64,000 bases of DNA, from the NCBI GenBank assembly GCA_002964805.2, contig PUDQ02000033.1:434001-498000 (forward strand), given 5' to 3'. Source of the DNA: Trametes villosa (Eukaryota > Basidiomycota > Agaricomycetes > Polyporales > Polyporaceae). This document shows, one piece after another, positions 19,629 through 30,168 of the stretch. How positions within the stretch are numbered: position 1 is the stretch's first letter; each line of letters begins with the position of its first letter. Made by a program: the position numbers and the translations under genes. The notes under the pieces are model-generated. The model saw nothing but the letters and a program-made list of their open reading frames with translations. It was not told where the DNA came from and searched no databases.

Positions 19629-22600
19629 ATGATTTCTACGCTGCTCGCGAGTCTCGCACTGTGTGCCGTCGCAGGTGCAACAGAACTGTTCGATCGTAAC
19701 TTGGCGTATTCTTCGCCGTTCGTCAATGCGCCGCATGTGAGTGACCAGAATATAGCTGCAATGAAAACTTGATATTGACTGATGCCCTCCGGCTGTGTAA
19801 TAGTTGTCCCACAACACTCGCGCTCTGCATGCTCGTCACGTAGAATTCGCGAAGAGGCAGCTCTCCGACACGGAGAGTTCCGAAGGATTCAAGGATGAGC
19901 ACTATCCCACCTTCTACGGGGGTGACTTCGGCAGCGTGAGTGTGTCCTGCCGTTCTGTCACTGGAAAATTCTCTAACAGACGACCGACCGCGTCCAGAGC
20001 CCGTGGATCTACAATGGTGGCATCAACTTCACGCATTCAGGTAAGTCCCCGACTCTCCCCATCTCAAGGGATGATACTGAACCATTTCCCTCAGTCGCCA
20101 GCGTAAGCCAGAAGACAACGCTCGTGAGCCCGTGCTGATGATCGCGTAGGGCGATCCCTTCCACGACTCTGTGCTGCTCTGGACACGTGCGGTGCCCGAC
20201 GGCCCCACTCTCCCTTCGGACGTCAGCATCCCCGTCTGCGTCTCCTTCAAGATCTTCGACAACGCCGAGCTCTCAGGCCGCCCCGTCGACTCGGGCGACG
20301 CCTTTACAAGCTACGACGTCGATCACACGGTGAAAGTCGAAGCGAAGAACCTAAAGCCCGACACACATTATTGGTACCAGTTCGCGGACTGCACGAACTC
20401 AAAGACCGTCAGCCCGGTCGGCGCGACCAGAACTATCTCTACGCCGGGTAGTGAGTGCGCCCCCTAGGAGATGCAGGGAGCAGCGCTAACTGTATGCACG
20501 CGCGACAGCTCCCGCTCACCTCGTGAACGGTGGCAAGCCGCTTGAGTTTGCCGTCTTCAGCTGCTCTCAGTACCAAGCTGGTGCGCTCCGGGCCTACTCA
20601 ACTGATCGTTTCTTTGAATACTGACGTGCTTTGCGCATCACAGGTTACTTCAACGCTTACGGCGTCGCCGCACATAACACTACTGCTGAGATCTTCGTGC
20701 ACCTGGGAGACTACGTGAGCTTTTCTTCGCACCTATACCTTGGCGGTACGCTAGAGCTTCCTTCCTAGATCTACGAGTCTCTTGGTAACGGGTACGTCGG
20801 GTGGTGAACACCGATGCGAGAATATAGAGCTGACACTCGGTTTTAGTGCAAAGATTGGGCGCAAAACGCTCGGAAGAGAGCTGGCGACCATCGCGGATTA
20901 CCGTCTTCGCTTGAACCAATACAGGACCGACGTCAGCTTGCGGGACGCGCACGTCAAAGCGCCGTGGATCGCTGTTTGGTGAGTGTCTCCGTCTCGTAAC
21001 CTATCGAAATTTACTGACAAGGTCGCGCATAGGGTGAGTACAGGATACTATGATGGCGTGCAGCCTCCGACGCTAACACTCCTCAGGACGACCATGAAGT
21101 CGCAGATCAAGCCTGGAAGGCAGGCACCGCGAACAGCAACGACTCGAGCGTCGGCTGCAGCTTCTCCGCGTCAGGGGCATGCTTCACCGACCGGAAGCTC
21201 GCAGCTGTCCGCGCATACCATGAGTGGATGCCTATCCGACAGGTCGACCCGGACGACAAGCTTCGCATTTGGCGTAACTTCCAGATTGGCAAGCTCTTGG
21301 TGAGTGGTCTTGCATTCACCGAACGCTGCAAGCTCGGGCTCATCCTCTCACAGGACCTCACCATGCTTGACACTCGTGCGTAATAATCCGAGGTTGTATG
21401 GCGAGCGTAAGGTTACTCACGATGAACAGGTCAATATGATCGCGATATCACTGACGTACGTTAGGCACGCCGATCTGCCAAAAATCTCGCTGATGATTTC
21501 ATACTCCTCTAGCTGTACTACAACACTGGTAAGTGGGAGCGTAACAATGTGCCCAAGGTGTTGACGATACGATGGATGCGTATTCCACAGAATGTGAGTT
21601 CAATAACACAGTAATTGAGCGGGCGATGCTAACCATCCCCATAGTCATTGACTCCATCGCTAACGAGAAGGACCGTTCGCTTATGGGAAACGCCCAAGAG
21701 AACTGTACGTATCCGTGTACACAATGCCAGATCGAGGGGCAAAGCGGCTAACACCTTCCCGCAGGGTTCTTCGACACGCTGTCGAGCTCCAAGCAGCGTG
21801 GTGCTATCTGGCGCGTTGTAGGGTGAGCAGCAAATCTCGAGCCTTGGATGCTCGCAGTGTTACAGTGACGATTCTTTCCCAGTCAACAGATCGTGTTCAC
21901 GCAGTTGAACGAGACTGGTGGATGTGAGTCGCGATCACTCCCCGTCTGCATACCGGTGGAACTGACATACCTTCCCGTGATGAACCAGTCGATGTTGTGA
22001 GTGCTTTACGGCTCTACCAGCTTGGACTCGCCATAGAACATATCCAACAGGACGCTTGGGACGGCTACCGCGCCAACCGTGCTCGCGTGCTCGATCACCT
22101 GTACAATAACAAGATCAGCAACACGCTCATCCTCTCGGGCGACTCTCACGCTAACTGGGTTAGCGACCTCGCTCGTGAGTCGATATTCAAGTCGTCATTG
22201 TGATATGCAGCCGGACTTATCACGCGTCGCATATAGGCCCCAACGATACCACTACGTACGCCTCCCCCGCGAACGAGATACGTACTTACAAACACTAACA
22301 GCTCCATGCAGCTACAACCCCATCACCGGGCAGGGCGCGATCGGCGTCGAGTTCGCGGGGACGGCGGTCACCTCCGGCTCCGCGTTCGGCACGAACATCC
22401 AGCCCGCCGCGGCCGACAAGATCTCGCAGAACTACGTGCAGATCAACGATGACCTGCAGTGGAGCGAGGGCTCGTACCGCGGCTTCTTCACGCTCACGCT
22501 CAACACGACCGACGCCGTCGCGACGTACTACGCAATGCGCAACATCAGTGAGCGCTGTCCCTTTCTTTCTCCTTCGCGCTGCGAACCTGTGAGAGGGTGA

Positions 22601-22745
22601 GGTGCTGATGATGGTGTCTGCAGGTAACGCGAACTTGGACGCGTTCGCGAGCGCGACGTTCGTGGTCAAGGCGGGCGCGAACAAGCTGGAGCGCCCCGTC
22701 GCGGGTGGCAAGGTGTCTGCGGGCGTGCTCAAGGTTCAAGGCTGA
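19629..22745 (+). CDS. Secreted PhoD-like phosphatase, tandem copy B (24 exons, microexons)
   Basis: Close paralogue of the gene at 15557-18731. The signal peptide is MISTLLASLALCAVAGA, then ELFDRNLAYSSPF as in copy A. Motifs: HSVASGDPFHDSVLLWTRA, VHLGDYIYESLGNG, APWIAVW joined to DDHEVADQAW, DPDDKLRIWRNF, LTMLDTRQYDRDITD, IANEKDRSLMG, VGQQIVFTQLN, DAWDGYRANRARVLDHL and GDSHANWVSDL. Intron positions match copy A. Microexons are 20095-20102 (8 nt), 21033 (1 nt), 21513-21528 (16 nt), 21591-21593 (3 nt) and 21989-21996 (8 nt). Where copy A has a GC donor, this copy has a normal GTGAGC. Both copies keep all putative metal ligands, so both should be active. Confidence 0.88.
21033..21033 (+). other. 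Inferred 1-nt exon (G) in PhoD copy B
   Basis: This is the same arrangement as at 16988. The exon ending GCT GTT TG (20978) is followed by a 54 nt intron ending CATAG, a lone G at 21033, a GTGAGT donor, a 53 nt intron with its own CTAAC branch site, then GAC GAC CAT GAA from 21087. Confidence 0.7.
21591..21593 (+). other. Inferred 3-nt exon (AAT) in PhoD copy B
   Basis: AAT sits between CCACAG and GTGAGT. It connects ACT-G to TC-ATT-GAC, giving NTEFIDSIAN as in copy A. Confidence 0.6.
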
Positions 22746-23227
22746 GGCCTGAGGTCCTGAATGAGAAGAACGAAGTGAAGCCTGAAGCATTCGAGTTTAT
22801 AGTACAACCTGTTGTTCGATAGAGATGTGGCAACCTAGCGGAGCATTAGTCACTTTGTGGGACATGCACGTCCTTCACAACGACGGCAGCGTCAAGTACG
22901 TATATGAGCACCGCGCGCCCCTCATCCGTGAACAGAATTGTCCTCAAGGAGAAAACCACGCCTGGAGAGATAAACACATCCCAGCTCATCGCACGCGAAA
23001 GAACCTCGAAGTGCAAGTCGATGAGGATGGAGACGCATACATCGTCAAGTCTTCAAGCACACAACAGCAGACGCACACCGAGGTTGAGAGAGCGATAAGA
23101 AAAGCGTATGGTTCTAAAAGATGTGCCTAATATACATGCGAATGCTTTTGACTTCGTGTCCGCGAGAGCTCGTGAAGATCATAACCACCCAGCACCCAAG
23201 CCAGCCCGACCGGCGCGCGCGCTGCGC
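22746..23227. other. Convergent 3' intergenic region
   Basis: These 482 bp lie between PhoD copy B (+) and HSP70 (-), which converge. The ORF at 22825-23130 has no recognisable feature, and no other element is seen. Confidence 0.5.
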
Positions 23228-24836
23228 TTAGTCGACCTCCTCGACGCTCGGGCCGTCCTCGCCGCCTGCGGGCGCGCCGCCGGGGAACCCACCGGGTGCG
23301 CCGCCGGGGAAGCCGCCGCCGGGTGCGCCGCCCGCGCCCGCGTACAGCTTCTGCATGATCGGGTTCGCGATCGCCTCGAGCTCCTTCTGGTGCTCCTCGT
23401 ACTCCTCCTTGGACGCCTCCGACGACGCGTCGAGCCACGAGATCGTGTCGTTCACCGCGGTCTCGAGCTTCGTCTTGTCCGCCGCGTCGAACTTGTCCGC
23501 GAGCTTCTCGTCGGTCAAGCTGTTGCGCAGGTTGTACGCGTACGACTCGAGGCCGTTGCGCGCGGTGATACGGGCGGTCGCTGCCTCGTCCTCGGCTGTA
23601 AGAAGATGAAGTCAGTACGATGTTCGAGTGCATGTAGATGGTGAAGGTGACATACCCTTGTACTTCTCGGCCTCGTTGACCATGCGCTCGATCTCCTCCT
23701 TCGACAGACGGCCCTTGTCGTTGGTGATGGTGATGCGGTTCGACTTGCCGGTCGTCTTGTCGGACGCGGAGACGTTGAGGATACCGTTTGCGTCGATGTC
23801 GAAGGTGACCTCGATCTGAGGAACACCACGGGGCGCAGGGGGGATGCCGGAGAGCTCGAACTTGCCGAGGAGGTTGTTGTCCTTCGTCCGCGCACGCTCA
23901 CCCTCGAAGACCTGGATGAGCACACCGGGCTGGTTGTCCGAGTACGTCGAGAAGATCTCGGACTTCTTCGTGGGGACGGTGGTGTTACGCTTGATGAGGG
24001 GCGTCATGACACCACCAGCGGTCTCGATACCGAGGGAGAGAGGAGCGACATCGAGGAGGAGCAGGTCCTGGGTCTTCTCGGAGGTGTCGCCAGTGAGGAT
24101 GGCGGCCTGGACGGCAGCGCCGTACGCGACGGCCTCGTCGGGGTTGATCGACTTGTTGGGCTCCTTGCCGTTGAAGAAGTCCGACACGAGCTTGACGATA
24201 CGGGGGATACGGGTCGAGCCACCGACGAGGACGATCTCGTGGACGGCCGCCTTGTCGATCTTCGCGTCGCGGAGGACCTTCTCGACGGGCTCGAGGGTGC
24301 TGCGGAAGAGGTCCTGGCAGAGCTCCTCGAAACGCGCACGGGTGAGCGAGGTGTAGAAGTCGATGCCCTCGAAGAGGGAGTCGATCTCGATGGTGGTCTG
24401 CGCGGCCGAGGAGAGGGTGCGCTTAGCACGCTCGCAGGCCGTGCGGAGACGACGGAGAGCACGGGGGTTGGACGAGAGGTCTAGAGAAGGTGTAAGTCAG
24501 CATATAGTCGGAGTCGCACAGAATACCGTTAACAACGTACCCTTCTTGTGCTTCCGCTTGAACTCCTGGACGAAGTGGTTGACGAGACGGTTGTCGAAGT
24601 CCTCACCACCAAGGTGAGTATCACCAGCGGTGGCCTTGACCTCGAAGATACCCTCCTCGATGGTCAGGAGCGACACATCGAAGGTTCCTCCACCAAGATC
24701 GAAGATGAGGACGTTCTTCTCGCCGACGGTCTTCTTGTCGAGACCGTACGCGATGGCGGCCGCGGTGGGCTCGTTGATGATACGGAGGACGTTGAGGCCG
24801 GAGATGGTGCCCGCGTCCTTGGTCGCCTGACGCTGG

Positions 24837-24872
<36 letters not shown>

Positions 24873-25405
24873 GAGGTGACGGTACCGCCGAGGTAGGACT
24901 CGGCGATCTCCTTCATCTTCGTGAGGACCATGGAGGAGATCTCCTCAGGCGACTGCAAAGGCGCGTGGTTAGCGGCTGTGGCAAATCCCAAGCGCACAAA
25001 GGCGGACTTACGAATTCCTTGTCCTCACCGCGGTACTGGACGCGGATGTAGGGCTTGCTGCCCTTGTCGAAGACGGTGAAGGGGAAGTGCTTGATGTCGG
25101 ACTGCACCTCGGCATCCGCGAACTTGCGGCCGATGAGACGCTTGGCGTCGAAGACGGTGTTGTGGGGGTTCATCGCGACCTGATTCTTCGCGGCATCGCC
25201 GATCAACCGCTCGGTGTCGGTGAAGGCGACGTAGGAGGGCGTCGTGCGGTTACCCTGGTCGTTGGCGATGATCTCAACACGATCGTTCTGCCATACACCG
25301 ACGCAGCTGTAGAAGGAAAAGTCAGGACGCGGCTCGGGTGGCTGAAAGGAGGCTAAAAACTCACGAGTAGGTGGTACCAAGATCAATACCGATCGCCTTG
25401 GTCAT
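23228..25405 (-). CDS. SSA1: Cytosolic HSP70 chaperone (Ssa type)
   Basis: ATP-driven protein-folding chaperone of cytosol and nucleus. Five exons: 25365-25405, 25012-25306, 24541-24952, 23656-24480 and 23228-23595. All three HSP70 signatures are present: [30 protein letters not shown] and [17 protein letters not shown]. The substrate-binding part has [16 protein letters not shown] Gly-Gly-Phe-Pro-Gly repeat region precedes the terminal VEEVD, the TPR-cochaperone tail of cytosolic forms; there is no ER retention signal or mitochondrial presequence. Length, about 645 residues, is normal. The first intron interrupts the codon after TTY, as in other fungal HSP70 genes. The upstream region has heat-shock elements and a TATA box. 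Confidence 0.97.
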
Positions 25406-25510
25406 GATGGGCAAGAGTCGTGGGGGTGAAAATTAAGAGAAGCGGTAGGGGAGAGAGATGAGAGTACAAGAGTAGTCCGTCGTAAAACTGATCGTTGGGG
25501 GTGTCGAAGG

Positions 25511-25580
25511 CGGGCGAGGGCTTATATACACCCTCGCCCGCAGACATTCGACATCCTTCCGGCACATTCGACGTTCCTTC
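25511..25580 (-). promoter_or_regulatory. HSP70 core promoter: TATA box and step-type heat-shock element
   Basis: On the minus strand a TATATAAG core lies at 25521-25528, about 120 bp above the start codon. It sits in the loop of a perfect 10 bp inverted repeat (25511-25520 and 25531-25540). Directly upstream, TTC units (plus-strand reading) occur at 25547, 25557 and 25567, exactly 10 bp apart, which is the step-type HSE spacing bound by Hsf1. Further TTC units are at 25574 and 25578. Confidence 0.75.
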
Positions 25581-26451
25581 TTGCCCTTTCCAGACCTTTC
25601 CACCCGTCACGTCACCCGCACCAGTCACGTGTGTCACACCCCCGTTTCTTCCAGCCACTTCCCCTCTCTTCCCCTTTCCGCCCGCCCCATTGTCCTGACA
25701 CACGCTGGAACACCGCAGACAGTTCGTCGACGCGCTCGAACTCACCAATTTTTGCGAGATTTGTCTTTGTTCAGTTCAGCGCGGAGTGACGCGTCGCGTT
25801 CACCATCGGCGCTTGTCATGCAAAGAGACATGCCTTCTTTCATCTGTCTCGGGATCTTCGTGCGTGCGTGCAGCCACACCGGATCCTCGTCTTCTGAATA
25901 CGCCTAAGCACTGCAGGCATTCCCCGAAGATTTCTGGCCGCAAGGCGCGCACTGTGGCCTGTCGTATGTATTCGCAGTACGTCAATGATATCACCGGCCA
26001 TGCTAGCCTGGAATCATTGTCCATTCAGCGACCATCCGACGAGCAATCGATGCGATGGCCGGGGATAGACGAACATATGAACGAGGTACTCAGCGTGTTT
26101 TCAGCGTGCTCTGCGAGATCTTCAGTGGCGTAACGCCGTCCTCCCAAGATTGAGAACATAGCAGCGCGGCCGATTATCGGACATGAGGCACCGTAACAGC
26201 TCGCTGTCGTCACTGTACAAGTAGATAGCTCGACGTCGTGTGTGCTTTGGCAAAGATCAAGCCCAGACATGCTCCCCGCTCCTTGGTGGCCGTCGGACGC
26301 ATGCGCGTACGCGCCGGCAGGGCACCCGAGCGTCTAGGAGCGTGACGGTCGCGCCCGAGGGCGCAGCGTGGCAGCTGCCTAATCGAGCGGACTTGTGCGC
26401 CTGAATTTTTGGAGGTTACACCAGCGCGAGCGGACGCTGTCTGCAGTCGTC
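25581..26451. other. Intergenic region between HSP70 and TOM40
   Basis: This holds the upstream part of the HSP70 promoter, including a CACGTG at 25626-25631, and the TOM40 promoter. Open frames such as 25786-26133 show no family or splice support. I see no gene. Confidence 0.5.
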
Positions 26452-27776
26452 ATGTCTGTCCCCACCCCCGTCACCGTCGACCCGCCCCCCGTCTCGCTCC
26501 CTCCAGCGCCGGCGCCGGTCCCATCGTCCTCCTCATGGCCCTTCGGTAGCGTCTACAACCGCTTCGCCGCGTGGCGCAAGTCGCTCGACCTCCCTAACCC
26601 CGGCACCGTCGAGAACCTCTCCAAGGAGGCGAAGCGTATGTCGTGTCGCTGGCAATAGGCTCACAAGACTCACGGGTAGCCTCCAGAGACACTGCTGAAC
26701 AACTATGCGTTCGATGGCGCGCGGGCGGACCTCTCGAAGAGCCTGTCGATGAACCCGATGTTCCAGGTCACGCATTCGTTCCACCTGGGCTCGCAGGCCA
26801 GCCCGCCAACATACCACTTCGGTGCCATGTTCGCGAACGACAAGGTATGCGGACCGCTAGCAGAAGCCACTGTGCCACTCGTCCGGCCCGCTCACGTTCT
26901 CCGCAGCTCTTCATGCACGGTAACGTCGACAACGATGGGAACTTGTCGGGGCGGTTCAACCAGGGCTGGAGCGCGAACAACGTCTCAAAACTGCAGACGC
27001 AGGTACGTCGCGTCTCCCCGCACACCGCGCCTCAGAGACACGTCAGCAGCAGGAAGTGACCGCCACGTCCGCAGCTGTCGTCACAACCGGGCCAGAGCTT
27101 CCTGCAGCTCGAGCACGACTACCAGGGCTCGGACTACTCGCTCAACACCAAGGCCGTGAACCCCTCGCCGGCGGACTTCTCGGGCATCTACATGGGCTCG
27201 TACCTGCAGTCGGTCACGAAAAACCTCGCGTTCGGTGTGGAGACGGTCGTGCAGCACCAGGGGCCCGGGCTTTCTGACGTTGCTGCCGCGTACCTCGCCA
27301 AGTACACCAGCACGGACCGGAGCTGGATCGCGACCGCGCAGATGCAGGGCCCCGGCGTCCTCCAGGCGACGTACTGGCAGAAGCTGAGCGAGAAGGTCGA
27401 CGTCGCGGCGGACATCCAGGTCGTGGCGGCCCCTGGCCGGCGGGACGCGCTCGCGACGCTCGCAGCGCGGTATGAGCTCCGCATGGCGTCGTTCCGCGCG
27501 CAGCTCGACTCGACGGGCAAAGTGTCGGCGTACCTCGAGCAGCGGTTCGCCCCCACCTTCTCGTTCCTGGTCTCAGGGGAGATCGACCACTTCAAGGTGC
27601 GTTCTTTGTCGCCCCGTGTATACATGCACTGTCACTCATGCTGCGACCATCCCTTTGTGTAGAACGCGGCTAAGGTCGGCGTGGGTGTGATGATCGACAG
27701 CTCGAGCCTGACTCCCGAGGAGATGGGTATGGTCCCGCCGCCCGGCTCCCCCGCCGTCCCGATGCCTCAGCCGTAG
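26452..27776 (+). CDS. TOM40: Mitochondrial import receptor channel Tom40
   Basis: Beta-barrel pore of the TOM complex in the mitochondrial outer membrane. The start at 26452 gives a Pro-rich N-terminus, then WPFGSVYNRFAAWRKSLDLP and NPGTVENLSKEAK, a standard fungal Tom40 N-terminal segment. Spliced exons continue TLLNNYAFDGARADLSKSLS, MNPMFQVTHSFHLGSQ, MHGNVDNDGNLSGRFNQ and FLQLEHDYQGSDYSLNTKAV, then alternating hydrophobic beta-strand sequence to the end, with EIDHFK joined to NAAKVGVGVMIDS. It ends Pro-rich (PPPGSPAVPMPQP). Five small introns are needed. Length, about 350 residues, fits the family. Confidence 0.95.
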
Positions 27777-28134
27777 GACTCTTGAAGTACTTTACCATAG
27801 CGTAGAATATTAGGTGCCTGTGTGTGCCCGTACCCCCTCCTCATGCTCCGATAATACTTGCAATCACATCTTGCATCGCCTCGCATCGTATCGCCGCCGC
27901 AGTACTAAACTCTGGATCGACGGGCTGACGTTGTCCTTGGTTCGGGAGCGCGCTGCGCAGGGGATCCCCTGCACGTGTCGCCCGACGCGTCTGCCAGGAC
28001 GCGGAGGTTAGCGCCCGAGAGTGGCATGCAGCGAGCTATGACGACGTTCCCTCGAGAAGCCGCGCTAGACCGCGCTGCGCCTGTACACGAACCACTTTCT
28101 GCCCCTTCCCCACGAAACAATCGCATTTGCTAGG
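27777..28134. other. Intergenic region TOM40 to ABC ATPase
   Basis: 358 bp of 3' UTR and promoter. No feature beyond that is seen. Confidence 0.5.
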
Positions 28135-29166
28135 ATGCCCGACGCGCCGCTTCTTGAGCTGAAGAACGTCGGCTGGTACAAGGAGAAGGGCCAGCCCGTC
28201 TTCACCGGCGTTAACCTCAAGGTGAACGAAGGCGAGATCGTGGTCCTGCAGGGCAAGAGCGGTTCAGGGTATGTCGCACCACGATACACCCACGAGAACC
28301 AGCGCGAATTGACAATGTAATTACGCGTTTTTATTCTACGTTTAATGTAGGAAGTCGACACTTTTGAAGTGTATATCTCACCTGAACACCTACGAAGGGG
28401 AGGTGCAGTACCGAGGAAAGTGAGTTAGCATGTATGCTCCTGCTATGCGCCCAAATGCTGAATGATAGCTATTCAGGACCCCGCAATCCTACGGTATGCT
28501 TTGCGTGGCGATCTGCGTAGTTTTAAATAGGCTAACATGCGGTGTGTCGCGCAGGCATCCCGAAGTACCGCACACAAGTGCTCTACGTCCCGCAACGTCC
28601 ATCCCTCCTCCCCGGCTCCCCACGCGACTTCCTCCAAGCCGTCTCCACCTTTGCTGTGCACAAGCGTCCCTCCACAAAGGACAAGGCGGCGTCCACGCTC
28701 ACTGAGGCGCTCGGAATTCACCGGCAAGAGTCCGATATTGGGACACACGAGGCCATCTCAGTCGCGGAGTCCTGGGGCATCGAGCCGGAGCTGTGGGACC
28801 GCTCGTGGGCGAACCTGAGCGGTGGTGAGGCACAGCGCATCGTGCTCGCGATCGCTGTGGGGCTTGATACGGCGGAGGTTCTTCTCTTGGACGGTGCGTA
28901 CCTGTCACTGCCTTAGACGCAGCACGGCTAGCATGGCATACCCCTTGGCTGACCATTTCTCCGTAGAGCCTACATCGGCGTTAGACGCGGAATCCTCCGG
29001 CAAGGTGGAGAAACTCCTCGTGTCAGCCGTCAAGTCCCCGGACTCGAAGCTGAAAGCCGCCATCTGGATTACGCATTCCCCAGAACAGGGCGAGCGAGTC
29101 GGGACACGCTTTATTCGTGTAACGTCTGGCGGCGTTAAGGAAGACCAGCGGGATCCCGGGGTATAA
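28135..29166 (+). CDS. Stand-alone ABC ATPase, FetA/STAR1 type
   Basis: A single nucleotide-binding domain without membrane segments, about 250 residues. The Walker A motif GKSGSGKST is split by an intron after the second Gly (28269 onward). Then follow KCISHLNTYEGEVQYRGK, the Q-loop VLYVPQRPSLLPGS, the signature NLSGGEAQR, Walker B VLLLDEPTSALD (split by an intron at about 28893) and the H-loop WITHS. All catalytic residues are present. The YRxQVxYVxQ pattern and small size resemble bacterial FetA (YbbL) and plant STAR1, which pair with a FetB/STAR2 membrane protein. No such partner lies in the window, so its transport substrate, perhaps a metal, is unknown. Confidence 0.82.
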
Positions 29167-29299
29167 CACTACGCACCGTGGTTGTAATACCTCCTCGGTG
29201 GGAGGCTGTGGTATTGTTATGCATTTGTGTGTGTATTATTCGCTCTGAATGCCGATGCGGTAGCGTGTGCCTCCGGGGACTGCCTGCGTAAAGCTTCAT

Positions 29300-29960
29300 C
29301 CGGTGAGTCCTGCTACGTCTCGTTGAAGCTGACTAGTCTTGTCATAGCTCGATCCGTACTGGACATCTCCCGCTCACTGCTCGCGGCTCCGATTTCTCGC
29401 CTTGCGAAGCATCTTCCCAGAGGCCAGGCTACGCCTGCCGGATTTTTCAGTATCAGCGTCCAGCAACTGTGCAAGCCCCCACGGGTGGCTGACTAGGTCA
29501 GCCCCCGTCAACATTCAAGGCCGGGCTCAGCGTTAGCACGGGGTGCTAAGTCCCAGCCGCAATTCGATCCTATAAAGCTGGCTACCCAGGAAGGAAGGGG
29601 CTGCGATTCTCCGATCAATCTCTAGGGGGCGGGAGAAGATCCGTATATCAACTACTACCCAGCCTCTCCGTACTAGTCTCGCGGCTGACACTATTCCGCG
29701 GTGGGAGGATTCCTCATGCTCGCCCACCCACTAGCCGAGAGGCATTAGGGTTCTGCGGGGTTGACTGGCACATGCATTCCCTCTCTAAGTCCTTCGACGG
29801 GAGGGACTCCGGTCCTGAGGCATATGTCAGTTTGAACTGGGTGTTCGCATCGCGCGAACGGAGAACAATACGAGGTCCATAATCCCTACCCGCAATACCT
29901 GGGCTGTCAGGCTATCGAGTTCTCTATGCATCCATATTGTTTCTTCAGCAGAAACGGAAG
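29300..29960. ncRNA. Candidate structured non-coding RNA block (unidentified)
   Basis: There is no supported ORF on either strand, but many short perfect hairpins. 29481-29508 folds as a 12 bp stem with one bulged T and a TAG triloop. 29533-29549 is a 7 bp stem with a GGG triloop (TTAGCAC/GTGCTAA), flanked by GGCT/AGCC. A TTCTCC/GGAGAA pair, a nested GAGG-ATT-CCTC hairpin, a TCCCTC/GAGGGA pair and a GTTCGC/GCGAAC hairpin follow. It lies just upstream of a Pol III tRNA gene. I could not match it to U snRNAs, SRP RNA, U3 or RNase P/MRP from memory. The strand is unknown. It may be a genuine ncRNA or only palindrome-rich spacer. Confidence 0.35.
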
Positions 29961-30068
29961 GTTCAAGACTCGAGGATATGCGACTCCTGTGGGCGGGAGC
30001 TAGTGAAGATGGGGTTGAATATGTGTGTCCACAAAGTACACAAGCACAACCGGGGGAATCACGGTTAT

Positions 30069-30161
30069 GGTCCCTTAGCTCAACTGGTCAGAGCTTTGTA
30101 CTTATAGGGTTGCCTCTGCCTTGTCATGCAAGGGTTCCGAGTTCGATCCTCGGAGGGACCA
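30069..30161 (+). tRNA. tRNA-Ile(UAU) with a 19 nt intron
   Basis: All arms are readable. Acceptor GGTCCCT pairs with AGGGACC (7 of 7), D-stem GCTC/GAGC, anticodon stem TTGTA/TGCAA, loop CTTATA plus A, and T-arm CCGAG-TTCGATC-CTCGG; A is the discriminator base. The anticodon is TAT. A 19 nt intron follows position 37, the canonical place for archaeal/eukaryal tRNA introns. Isoleucine tRNAs reading AUA commonly carry introns in eukaryotes. Confidence 0.92.
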
Positions 30162-30163
30162 AG

Positions 30164-30168
30164 TTTTT
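30164..30168 (+). terminator. Pol III terminator of tRNA-Ile
   Basis: A run of five T begins three bases after the discriminator base of the tRNA, the usual Pol III stop signal. Confidence 0.8.

Noticed and set aside
11720..22745. A metabolic gene cluster formed by the aldolase and PhoD pairs
   Set aside because: No transporter, regulator or biosynthetic core enzyme lies among them, and the families share no known pathway. Simple tandem duplication is sufficient.
29743..29751. ATTAGGGTT on the plus strand (AACCCTAAT on minus) as a telomerase RNA template within the hairpin-rich block
   Set aside because: Only about 8 nt match the TTAGGG repeat, shorter than usual templates, and an 8-mer is expected by chance once or twice in a window this size. 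No pseudoknot or other telomerase RNA feature was identified.
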